DNA from: an uncultured Mycoplasmatota bacterium
GTDB lineage: Bacteria; Bacillota_I; Bacilli_A; RF39; UBA660
Assembly: GCA_900551925.1 (NCBI GenBank)
Contig: URXR01000011.1
Coordinates: 1 to 24,296, forward strand
DNA: 24,296 nucleotides
Reading direction: 5' to 3'
Positions 15,105 through 22,352 of this stretch are shown piece by piece. The notes under the pieces were generated by a model. That model did no database searches. It worked only from the letters and a program-made list of their open reading frames with translations, and was not told the origin of the DNA. The translations under genes and the position numbers were made by a program. Position 1 is the stretch's first letter, and each line of letters begins with the position of its first letter.

Positions 15105-16898
15105 ATGACTAAACCAAGAAAAAGAGAAGAAGTAAGTGATAAATATAAATGGGATTTATCTAAAATATATAAAAACGAAGAAGAATTAAATAAAGATATT
15201 GAAGTAATTAAAACTAAAGTAGAAGAACTATTAAAATATCAAGGAAACTTAGTAAAAGATAGTAAAAATCTTGAAGAAGCCACTAATAAATACTTTGAAA
15301 TATCTAGACTTATCGATAAGATAATAGTCTATTCCCATATGAAAAGACATGAAGACTTATCTGTAAGCAAAAATGAAGCTCTAGTAGGAAAAGTAGATAA
15401 ATTTTGTGATGAAATATCAGAAAAACTAGCTTTCTATACTCCAGAGCTATTAAATGAAGATTACGAGATAGTAGAAAAATATCTTAAAGAAAATCCTAAT
15501 TTACAAAAATATGCTTTTATGTTTGAAGACTTATTCCGTGAAAAAGACCATATTCTTTCTTTGAAGCAAGAAGAAATGATGGCCCGTTTAGGAGAAATAT
15601 TTTCTATACCAGAAAATACTTTCCACGTTTTAGATGATGTAAATTTAAAATTTCAAAATATAAAAGACGAAACAGGAAAAGAAGTAGCCTTAACTAACAG
15701 CAATTATTCTGTCTATATAAAATCAAACGATAGAGAGGTTAGAAAACAAGCATTTGAAAGTTTATATAACTCATATAATAGTTTTAAAAACACTTTTGCT
15801 TCTCTTCTAAAAGGTAATATCAAAAGTAATTTCTTTGTATCTAATTCTAGACATTATAACAGCCCTTTAGAAATGTCTCTTTATGGAGATAATATTGATA
15901 AAAAACTATATTTAAATTTAATAGAAAAAGTTCATAATAATTTAGATATAGTTCATGATTATATGAAAACTAGAAAAAAAGTTTTAAATTTAGAAGAATT
16001 ACATATGTATGATGTTTATGCTCCACTTGTGGAAAATAGTGAAAAAGAATATTCCTATGAAGAGGCTAAAGATCTAGTAATAAAAGCTTTATCTCCTCTT
16101 GGAGAAACTTATATAAAAGATTTAAAAACTCTATTTGATAGTAATTGTATAGATGTTTATCACAATGAAAATAAACGTGGTGGAGCTTATTCATGGGGTT
16201 GTTATGAAACTCTTCCTTATGTTTTATTAAACTATGAAGGAAAATTCACTGATGTTTCCACCGTAGCCCATGAACTAGGACACTCTATGCATAGTTTTTA
16301 TTCCTGTAAATATCAAGATTATCATGACTCTGGATATCCTATTTTCCTAGCCGAAATAGCATCCACTGTCAATGAAATATTATTAAATAAATATTGTAGT
16401 CAAAATGCTAAAACTAAAGAAGAAAAAGCTTATTATTTAAATAATCTTCTAGAAAATTTCCGTACAACTTTAATAAGACAAACTATGTTTGCAGAATTTG
16501 AATTAAAAATTCATGATTTAGAACAAGAAGGAGTATCATTAACTGAAGAAGTTTTATCAGAAACTTATCTAGAACTAAATAAACTTTATTTTGGAGAAGA
16601 TGTTATAAGCGATGATTTAATCAAATTAGAATGGGCTAGAATTCCTCATTTCTATACTAGTTTCTATGTTTATAAATACGCTACTGGAATATCAGTAGCA
16701 GCCCGTATAGCTTCTGACATTTTAAACCATAAAGAAGGTGCTCTAGAAAACTATTTAGAATTCTTATCTAGCGGAGGCAACAACTATCCATTAGAAATTC
16801 TAAAAAAAGTTGGAATTGATATAGTAAATGATGATACTATTGATAAAGCCTTAGAGTTGTTTAGAGAAACTTTAGAAGAATTTAATAATTTATCATAA
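15105..16898 (+). CDS. pepF: Oligoendopeptidase F (M3B metallopeptidase)
   Basis: Cytoplasmic zinc peptidase that cuts short peptides. The 597-residue length is standard. The zinc site is HELGH at 389-393 (within TVAHELGHSMHSFYS) with the third ligand Glu417 in FLAEIASTVNE. The N-terminal half is helical, with REEVSDKYKWDLSKIYKNEEEL typical of PepF starts. The C-terminal region contains HFYTSFYVYKYATGISVA, another family block thought to contribute to substrate binding. The start follows AAGGAGAA. It sits between dnaK and dnaJ, an unusual place, so it is probably co-induced by heat or misfolding and might help clear peptides from protein breakdown. That coupling is inference. Confidence 0.95.
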   Translation: MTKPRKREEVSDKYKWDLSKIYKNEEELNKDIEVIKTKVEELLKYQGNLVKDSKNLEEATNKYFEISRLIDKIIVYSHMKRHEDLSVSKNEALVGKVDKFCDEISEKLAFYTPELLNEDYEIVEKYLKENPNLQKYAFMFEDLFREKDHILSLKQEEMMARLGEIFSIPENTFHVLDDVNLKFQNIKDETGKEVALTNSNYSVYIKSNDREVRKQAFESLYNSYNSFKNTFASLLKGNIKSNFFVSNSRHYNSPLEMSLYGDNIDKKLYLNLIEKVHNNLDIVHDYMKTRKKVLNLEELHMYDVYAPLVENSEKEYSYEEAKDLVIKALSPLGETYIKDLKTLFDSNCIDVYHNENKRGGAYSWGCYETLPYVLLNYEGKFTDVSTVAHELGHSMHSFYSCKYQDYHDSGYPIFLAEIASTVNEILLNKYCSQNAKTKEEKAYYLNNLLENFRTTLIRQTMFAEFELKIHDLEQEGVSLTEEVLSETYLELNKLYFGEDVISDDLIKLEWARIPHFYTSFYVYKYATGISVAARIASDILNHKEGALENYLEFLSSGGNNYPLEILKKVGIDIVNDDTIDKALELFRETLEEFNNLS

Positions 16899-16914
16899 AG
16901 AAAAGAGGTAGTAT

Positions 16915-18027
16915 ATGGCAAAACGTGATTATTATGAAGTGCTCGGAGTATCTAAAGATGCTGATGAGAAAGAAATAAAATTAGCTTTTCGAAAATTAGC
17001 TAAAAAATATCATCCCGATGTTAATAAAGAACCCGGCGCTGAAGAAAAATTTAAAGAAGCTCAAGAAGCTTATGCAGTATTATCAGATGAAAACCGCAGA
17101 AAACAATATGATAGATTTGGACACTCGGCCTTTGAAAATCAAGCTGGAGCCGGAGGACCAGGAGGTTTTGATTTCTCTGATTTTGATTTTTCCGATATTT
17201 TTGACAATATCTTCGATTTTGGAATGGGCTCTTCTTCTTTTGGCTTTAGATCTAAAAAAAGAAAATCTAAAGGTAACGACAGTCTTCTTCTAATGGAAGT
17301 AGATTTCTTAGAAGCCGCTCTAGGAACTGTAAAAGAAATAGAAATAACTACAACCGATACTTGTCCTGATTGTAAAGGAAAAGGAGGCTTCGGTGAAGAA
17401 ACTTGTGAAGAGTGTCACGGAAGCGGAACCATAACCGGAACTCAATCTACAATCTTTGGAAGCTTTCTTACCAAAACTACGTGTCCAAATTGTAAAGGTG
17501 AAGGAGTAATTTACGAAAGAACTTGCTCTAATTGCCGTGGTAAAGGTAGAGTAAAAGTTACCAAGACTTTAGAAGTAAAAGTACCGGAAGGAGTAGACAC
17601 TGGAAATAGAATAAGATTATCTGAAATGGGAGAAGCTTCAAAAAATGGTGGACCTAATGGTGACTTATATATTGAATTTAAAGTAAAACCTCATAGTTTT
17701 TATACTAGAGAAGGAAATGATATTTATTTAACACTTCCTATTACAATAACCGAAGCTATATTAGGATGTAAAAAAGATGTTAAACTATTAAATAGTATTG
17801 TAACTTTAACTGTTCCTGCTGGATCCACCAGTGGAGACAAACATCGTATTAAAGGCAAAGGTATAAAAGATGTTAATTATCATAACTATGGTGATTTTTA
17901 TGTCATTATAAAAGTAGTAACTCCTAAAAAATTATCTAGAGAACAAAAAAAATTAATAGACAAATTAAACGATACTGACTTAACTGATAAAGAAATAGAT
18001 AAATATAAAAAATTTATAAAGCAATAG
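16915..18027 (+). CDS. dnaJ: Chaperone DnaJ (Hsp40, type I)
   Basis: Stimulates DnaK ATPase and delivers clients. The 370-residue protein has the full type I layout: a J domain (1-70) with HPD at 33-35, a Gly/Phe-rich region (about 76-110) and a cysteine-rich zinc domain with four CxxCxGxG repeats starting at C150, C164, C190 and C204. Two C-terminal substrate-binding domains follow. All eight cysteines are present. The ribosome-binding site is GAGGT. It lies 16 bases after pepF, and its terminator hairpin starts within the last codons. It ends the heat-shock operon. Confidence 0.97.
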   Translation: MAKRDYYEVLGVSKDADEKEIKLAFRKLAKKYHPDVNKEPGAEEKFKEAQEAYAVLSDENRRKQYDRFGHSAFENQAGAGGPGGFDFSDFDFSDIFDNIFDFGMGSSSFGFRSKKRKSKGNDSLLLMEVDFLEAALGTVKEIEITTTDTCPDCKGKGGFGEETCEECHGSGTITGTQSTIFGSFLTKTTCPNCKGEGVIYERTCSNCRGKGRVKVTKTLEVKVPEGVDTGNRIRLSEMGEASKNGGPNGDLYIEFKVKPHSFYTREGNDIYLTLPITITEAILGCKKDVKLLNSIVTLTVPAGSTSGDKHRIKGKGIKDVNYHNYGDFYVIIKVVTPKKLSREQKKLIDKLNDTDLTDKEIDKYKKFIKQ

Positions 18028-18047
18028 CCACAGGTTATTGTTTTTTT
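18022..18047 (+). terminator. Terminator of the heat-shock operon
   Basis: Stem CAATAGCC / GGTTATTG (8 bp, one wobble) with an ACA loop, followed by seven T. It overlaps the dnaJ stop codon. A second AT-rich inverted repeat lies at 18065-18086. Confidence 0.8.
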
Positions 18048-18084
18048 AATAATTAATTTTTCCAAATATTTCTAATTGGAAATA

Positions 18085-18113
18085 TTGTTTTCTCTTTATA
18101 TTCGTGATAGAAT
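18085..18113 (+). promoter_or_regulatory. Predicted promoter of the Pro/Glu-linker membrane protein
   Basis: TTGTTT (18085-18090), a 17-bp spacer, then TAGAAT (18108-18113) with TGA directly before it (extended -10). Confidence 0.6.
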
Positions 18114-18139
18114 AAAATAAGAAAAAAGGTGAAGTAGTA

Positions 18140-18964
18140 ATGAGTGAATTTATAAATGAGTTTGGAAAAGAAAATTTTATTATCATAATCGCGGTAGTAA
18201 TAGTAATTATTATGGCCTTAATAATAATAGTTTTAATTGAAAGATTTCAAACTAATCGCAGAAGAAAAAATCAAATTAAAAAGGAATTAGCGAGCTATAA
18301 TAATATAAACAATAATATAAATAATAATTATACAAAACCGGAACCTATAATAACCAAACCAGAACCAAAAAAAGCCCCAGAACCAGAAGAATTTCTAGAA
18401 CCGGAACCAGTACCAAAGGCGGAAGAAGAAATAGTTTATGTCGAAGAAACTAATAAAGAAGAAGTTGCTAAAGAAAAATTAGAAGAAGTAACTAAAAAAC
18501 TTATTGAAGAAAAAGATGATAATAACTTAATAGAACACACTAATTTTGAAACTGAACAAGAAGAAAAATCAATAATTAGTTATGATGAACTAGTAAAAGC
18601 TTCTCATGATATAAATGAAAAAAATGATTTGCTATTAGAAGATGAAGGCGAAGAACCAATTACTTTAGAAGAGTTATATCAAAAGCATGTTGATGATCAA
18701 AATAAACTAGAAGAAGAAAAAGAAGATGTCAAAGTAAATAATCCCATCTTCGAAGATAATGGCGAAAAGAAATTTAGAAACTCTGAAGTTATTTCACCAG
18801 TATTTGGTTTCTATAATGGTAAAGTAACCGACAGTACTAAATCTAGAACTAAAAAGAAAGAAATAGAAGAAGAAGCTGCTAATATGCAAGATTTAGAAGT
18901 AGAAATTCAAAAAACTGAAGAATTTCTAACTGAATTAAAAAGACTTAAGAATAAATTAGATTAA
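18140..18964 (+). CDS. Single-pass membrane protein with Pro/Glu linker and coiled-coil tail, unknown function
   Basis: The 274-residue product has a short N-terminal segment, a membrane helix at about 13-33, a basic stop-transfer patch (ERFQTNRRRKNQIKK) and a long acidic cytoplasmic part. The cytoplasmic part starts with an Asn-rich stretch and a Pro-Glu linker built from repeats of KPEP and EPEP (about 65-95), then charged helices. A short ordered-looking motif, SEVISPVFGFYNGK (about 214-227), precedes a terminal coiled coil (about 235-274). The layout (N-out helix, Pro-rich linker, cytoplasmic domain) recalls division anchors such as ZipA, but no sequence match is claimed. The ribosome-binding site is AAAGGTGA. 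It has its own promoter and a weak hairpin over its stop codon before mtaB. Confidence 0.7.
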   Translation: MSEFINEFGKENFIIIIAVVIVIIMALIIIVLIERFQTNRRRKNQIKKELASYNNINNNINNNYTKPEPIITKPEPKKAPEPEEFLEPEPVPKAEEEIVYVEETNKEEVAKEKLEEVTKKLIEEKDDNNLIEHTNFETEQEEKSIISYDELVKASHDINEKNDLLLEDEGEEPITLEELYQKHVDDQNKLEEEKEDVKVNNPIFEDNGEKKFRNSEVISPVFGFYNGKVTDSTKSRTKKKEIEEEAANMQDLEVEIQKTEEFLTELKRLKNKLD

Positions 18965-18979
18965 TCTAATTTATTTTTT
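18953..18979 (+). terminator. Weak terminator or attenuator before mtaB
   Basis: AAATTAGA / TCTAATTT (8 bp, nearly all A-T) with a TTAA loop, then ATTTTTT. It covers the stop codon of the upstream gene and ends just before the mtaB ribosome-binding site. I see no separate promoter for mtaB, so partial read-through is likely. Confidence 0.5.
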
Positions 18980-18994
18980 AAAAGGAGCATAATT

Positions 18995-20260
18995 ATGAAA
19001 GTAGGAATATATACTCTAGGCTGTAAAGTCAATACTTATGAAAGTGAATTTATCATAAGTCTTTTCAAAAACCGAGGTTACCAAATCGAGGATTTTAATA
19101 AAGAATGTGATATTTACATTATAAATACTTGTACTGTAACTAATCAAAGTGACCGTAAAGATAGAAAAATAATTAACAGTGTCAAAAATAAAGATGCATG
19201 TATTGTTGTCTGTGGTTGCTTTGTTGAAAGTGCCAAAAACTATAATTATGAGGGTGTTGATGTCGTAATAGGAAACTATAATAAATCTCAAATAGTAGAT
19301 TTAGTAGAAGAACATCTAAAAACCAAAAAACAAATAATAAAAAAAGAAAATATAATGCAAGTACCATTTGAAAACATGGAAATAACAAATTCTGAAACTA
19401 GAACCAGAGCTTTTGTAAAAATCCAAGATGGTTGTGAAAACTATTGTTCTTATTGCATTATTCCCTTTGTAAGAGGAAAATGTCGCTCCAAAGATAAAGA
19501 CACCGTTATAAGAGAAATAACTAATCTTGTAAACAATAATTATAAAGAAATTGTTTTAACAGGTATTCATACTGGAAACTATGGAGTAGATCTAGGTTTA
19601 AGCTTTTCAACTCTTTTAGAAGAAATCCTAACTATTCCTAACTTAAAAAGACTAAGAATTTCTTCTATAGAAATAACTGAACTAGATGATAAATTCTTAA
19701 ATCTTTTACAAAACAATATCCTTTGTAATCACTTACATATTCCTCTTCAAAGTGGTAGTAATAAAATTTTAAAATTAATGAATCGTAAATATACTAAAGA
19801 AGAATTTAAAAAATATATTGAAAAAATAAGAAAAATAAGACCTAATATTTCTATTACTACTGATGTTATCGTAGGGTTTCCTAATGAAACAGAAGAAGAT
19901 TTTGAAGAAAGCTTAGAATTCATCAAAAATATAAACTTCTCAAAAGTCCATGTTTTCCCATATTCTAAAAGAGATGGAACTAAAGCTGCCAGAATGAATG
20001 GTCACATAAATGGCACTATAAAAAAAGAACGAACTAAAAAATTATTAGAGTTATCTAATCATCTAGAAGAGGCTTATTATCAAAATAATATCGATAAAAA
20101 AGAAAAAGTATTAATTGAAAAAATAGAACAAGGTTATGCTTATGGCCATACTTCTAATTATTTATATTTAAAACTAAAAGGAAACTACCAAAAGAATAAT
20201 ATTTATGAAATAACTATCAAAGAAGAAATGTTTGCTAATAAAAAAGAAATAACTGCTTAA
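18995..20260 (+). CDS. mtaB: tRNA t6A37 methylthiotransferase MtaB
   Basis: Radical-SAM enzyme that adds a methylthio group to N6-threonylcarbamoyladenosine at position 37 of ANN-decoding tRNAs. The 421-residue protein has the N-terminal UPF0004 domain with three auxiliary cluster cysteines: C10 in TLGCKVNTYES, C46 in NTCTVTNQSDRK and C75 in CGC. The radical-SAM CxxxCxxC follows at C147, C151 and C154 (DGCENYCSYCIIPFVRG). GCKVN with SDRK points to MtaB and not MiaB or RimO. The C-terminus (about 360-421) is TRAM-like. The start follows AAAAGGAG. In Bacillus mtaB lies shortly after dnaJ-prmA-rsmE; here the same region is kept with those two genes missing. Confidence 0.93.
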   Translation: MKVGIYTLGCKVNTYESEFIISLFKNRGYQIEDFNKECDIYIINTCTVTNQSDRKDRKIINSVKNKDACIVVCGCFVESAKNYNYEGVDVVIGNYNKSQIVDLVEEHLKTKKQIIKKENIMQVPFENMEITNSETRTRAFVKIQDGCENYCSYCIIPFVRGKCRSKDKDTVIREITNLVNNNYKEIVLTGIHTGNYGVDLGLSFSTLLEEILTIPNLKRLRISSIEITELDDKFLNLLQNNILCNHLHIPLQSGSNKILKLMNRKYTKEEFKKYIEKIRKIRPNISITTDVIVGFPNETEEDFEESLEFIKNINFSKVHVFPYSKRDGTKAARMNGHINGTIKKERTKKLLELSNHLEEAYYQNNIDKKEKVLIEKIEQGYAYGHTSNYLYLKLKGNYQKNNIYEITIKEEMFANKKEITA

Positions 20261-20287
20261 CTGTCAAAAGAGCGTCATTTCTTTTTT
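20241..20287 (+). terminator. Possible mtaB terminator
   Basis: AAAAAGAAAT inside the last mtaB codons can pair with ATTTCTTTTT (20277-20286), with a partly paired interior (ACTGC with GCGT) and a T run on the 3' side. The large loop makes this less certain than the other terminators. Confidence 0.4.
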
Positions 20288-20293
20288 TTAACT

Positions 20294-20321
20294 TTGAAAA
20301 AAACTATAAATGTGTTATTAT
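20294..20321 (+). promoter_or_regulatory. Predicted promoter of the small-gene pair before obg
   Basis: TTGAAA (20294-20299), a 16-bp spacer, then TATTAT (20316-20321) preceded by TGT (extended -10). The expected start, about 20328, is at the beginning of the AAGGAGGG ribosome-binding site. This rules out the upstream in-frame ATG at 20320, which lies inside the -10. Confidence 0.65.
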
Positions 20322-20343
20322 GTTAATAAGGAGGGTTATAATT

Positions 20344-20775
20344 ATGAATGAAGACTATAAAAAATTACAAGCAATGATTAATAATAAAAAATTAGATGAT
20401 GCCGAATTTCAAGCTAAATTAAACGAAACTTTTAATAAAGAATATCAAGAAACTGGAATATATAACGGCTATGATGTAAAAGAAGCTGCTAATAAAGACT
20501 TTGAAGAAATAAGCGGCAAATATTTAGTTAGTTTTGCGGGAGAAGTACCAGTAAAACAAAAAGAAATATCTTCTGAGAAAGTATTTAGTTTATTAAAAAA
20601 AACAATTGCCGCTCTTGCTATAGCAGCCACTATGACTGGAGCAGGTATCACCATAGCAGACCTTGCCAACCATCCAGAAGATTATGTATCAACACATCCA
20701 GACTTTGATGGCAGAGCCACAATTTCTGAAGTTTTAGACAGAACCCCAGAAAACTTTGGTATTGGAGGAAGATAA
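20344..20775 (+). CDS. Small protein with one hydrophobic helix, unknown function
   Basis: The 143-residue product starts at ATG 20344 after AAGGAGGG. The N-terminal two thirds (1-73) is charged and helical (NEDYKKLQAMINNKK, AEFQAKLNETFNKEYQ). A run rich in Ala, Ile and Thr at about 78-98 (TIAALAIAATMTGAGITIADL) could span the membrane or be a buried helix. The tail is short, with HPEDYVSTHPDFDGRATISE and a C-terminal GIGGR. If membrane-inserted, the long N-terminal part is probably cytoplasmic. No family is recognised. The next gene starts two bases after its stop, so the two are probably made together. Confidence 0.7.
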   Translation: MNEDYKKLQAMINNKKLDDAEFQAKLNETFNKEYQETGIYNGYDVKEAANKDFEEISGKYLVSFAGEVPVKQKEISSEKVFSLLKKTIAALAIAATMTGAGITIADLANHPEDYVSTHPDFDGRATISEVLDRTPENFGIGGR

Positions 20776-20777
20776 AG

Positions 20778-21008
20778 ATGGAACAAGTTAAATATATAAC
20801 ACTTAATGGTTTTGATTTTATAATAACCAAAGAATTAGATTTTAATGGTAATCATTATATGATAGCAATTGATGAAAAAGGAGAAGACACAATAACAATA
20901 TTAAAACAAAAAATAAAAGATGGCCAAGAAGTAGTAGAATCAGTAACAGATGATGATGAATTGGAAATGATTTTTGAACTTATAAAAAGGGAAAACAATG
21001 TAAATTGA
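20778..21008 (+). CDS. Small DUF1292-like protein
   Basis: The 76-residue acidic protein reads as a compact beta domain: VKYITLNGFDFIITKELDF, then YMIAIDEKGEDTITILKQK, then ESVTDDDELEMIFELIKRE. The order (Y/F-x-hydrophobic strand, nucleotide-free EDGEDxxxIL turn, VTDDEELExxFE end) resembles the DUF1292 (YrzB-like) proteins of Bacilli, whose function is unknown. The assignment is from memory of the pattern and is moderate. The start lies just past GGAGGAAG at the end of the preceding gene. The stop is TGA, and the terminator hairpin and the next promoter both overlap the last codons. Confidence 0.7.
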   Translation: MEQVKYITLNGFDFIITKELDFNGNHYMIAIDEKGEDTITILKQKIKDGQEVVESVTDDDELEMIFELIKRENNVN

Positions 21009-21025
21009 AATTTTCCTTTTTTTTT
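20984..21025 (+). terminator. Terminator of the small-gene pair
   Basis: AAAAAGG-G-AAAA and CAAT pair with ATTG and TTTTCC-TTTTT around a GTAA loop, with small internal bulges, then a nine-T run. It overlaps the TGA stop and contains the -35 of the obg promoter. Confidence 0.75.
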
Positions 21026-21033
21026 GATATAAT
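21005..21033 (+). promoter_or_regulatory. Predicted obg promoter
   Basis: TTGAAA (21005-21010), a 17-bp spacer, then TATAAT (21028-21033) preceded by TGA (extended -10). The -35 covers the stop codon of the previous gene and part of its terminator stem. Confidence 0.75.
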
Positions 21034-21055
21034 CAAAAACGAGTGGAGTGATATC

Positions 21056-22330
21056 ATGTTTGTAGATGAGGTAAATATAAAAGTAACCGCTGGTTCTGGA
21101 GGAGATGGCTGTACAGCTTTCAGGAGAGAAAAATATGTTGAATTAGGAGGACCTTTCGGAGGAAATGGCGGTCGTGGCTCTAACATTATTTTTAAAGTTG
21201 ATGAAGGACTTAGAACTTTAATAGACTTAAGATATAATAAAATTATAAAAGGTAATCGTGGTGAAAATGGTGAAGGCAAAAATAAAAACGGTAAAAGTGC
21301 TAAAGACATTATAATAAAAGTACCCCCAGGAACAGTTGTAAGAGATAATGATACTAATCTATTAATATGTGACTTAAAAAATCATGGAGAAGAATTTATC
21401 GTCGCCAAAGGAGGACGAGGAGGAAGAGGTAATACCGCCTTTAAAACTCAATCTAATCCTGCTCCAAACTTTTCTGAAAAAGGAGAACCAGGAGAAGAAA
21501 GATATTTAAAAGTTGAGTTAAAATTACTAGCAGACGTTGGTCTAGTAGGACTTCCAAGTGTCGGAAAAAGTACCATTCTTTCCAAAATATCACGATCTAA
21601 ACCAAAAATAGCAGCTTATCACTTTACCACTTTAAATCCTAATCTTGGAGTGGTTAAAACTAGTGATGGCCGAAGTTTCACTGTAGCAGACCTTCCTGGA
21701 CTTATCAAAGGAGCCTCTTTAGGTGAAGGACTGGGAGATAAATTTTTAAAACATATTGAAAGAACTAGAGTAATTGCCCATGTCATTGATATGGGTGGGG
21801 TAGAAGCTAGAGACCCTATTACAGATTATCAAACTATTTTAAAAGAACTAAAAGAATTTGATCCAAAACTATTAAAAAAACAACAATTAATAATTGCTAA
21901 TAAAATGGATTTAGAAAAAGCTAGTGAAAACCTATCAAAATTTAAAGACAAAATAAAAAATATTCCCATCTTTGAAGTCTCAGCTTTAAATGATGAAGGA
22001 TTTGATAAAGTCTTAACTTACATCGCCGATCTATTAGATGAAATAGAAGTAACTCCTCTAGAAGATGATGAAAACTACGAAGACTATGTACTTTATAAAT
22101 ATAAAAAAGAAGAACCATTTACCATAGAAAAAGAAAATGATATTTTCATTATCAAAGGAGAATCTATCGAAAAATTATTTAGAATGACTAAGTTTAACTC
22201 TGATGAAGCAGTTCTACGTTTTGCTAAAAAACTATCCAAGATGGGAGTAGATGAAAAACTAGAACAACTAGGAGCTAAACAAGGAGATATTGTAAAAATA
22301 CTAGATTTTGAATTTGAATATCGCAATTAA
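21056..22330 (+). CDS. obg: Obg family GTPase (ObgE/CgtA)
   Basis: Essential GTPase that binds the 50S subunit and takes part in ribosome assembly and stress control. The 424-residue protein has all three domains. The first is a glycine-rich Obg fold (about 1-157) starting MFVDEVNIKVTAGSGGDGC. The second is the G domain with GLPSVGKST (165-173), DLPGLIKGAS, NKMDLE and SALN. The third is a C-terminal OCT domain (about 345-424, EEPFTIEKENDIFIIKGE through GAKQGDIVKILDFEFEY). The start is ATG 21056; the longer frame from TTG 21005 would begin inside the promoter and is rejected. GTGGAGTGAT serves as the ribosome-binding site. The gene forms its own short transcription unit. Confidence 0.97.
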   Translation: MFVDEVNIKVTAGSGGDGCTAFRREKYVELGGPFGGNGGRGSNIIFKVDEGLRTLIDLRYNKIIKGNRGENGEGKNKNGKSAKDIIIKVPPGTVVRDNDTNLLICDLKNHGEEFIVAKGGRGGRGNTAFKTQSNPAPNFSEKGEPGEERYLKVELKLLADVGLVGLPSVGKSTILSKISRSKPKIAAYHFTTLNPNLGVVKTSDGRSFTVADLPGLIKGASLGEGLGDKFLKHIERTRVIAHVIDMGGVEARDPITDYQTILKELKEFDPKLLKKQQLIIANKMDLEKASENLSKFKDKIKNIPIFEVSALNDEGFDKVLTYIADLLDEIEVTPLEDDENYEDYVLYKYKKEEPFTIEKENDIFIIKGESIEKLFRMTKFNSDEAVLRFAKKLSKMGVDEKLEQLGAKQGDIVKILDFEFEYRN

Positions 22331-22352
22331 AAAGAATGCCAGGCATTCTTTT
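22330..22352. terminator. Bidirectional terminator between obg and the metallophosphoesterase gene
   Basis: AAAAGAATGC / GCATTCTTTT (10 bp) with a CAG loop. It overlaps the last base of the obg stop and the stop of the convergent gene, with T-rich DNA on both sides. Confidence 0.8.

Noticed and set aside
17018..17293. Second plus-strand frame inside dnaJ
   Set aside because: Out of frame with a complete dnaJ gene and has no ribosome-binding site.
18065..18086. AATATTTC / GAAATATT inverted repeat after dnaJ
   Set aside because: AT-only apart from the closing C-G pair and next to a better terminator; could be an operator but nothing supports it.
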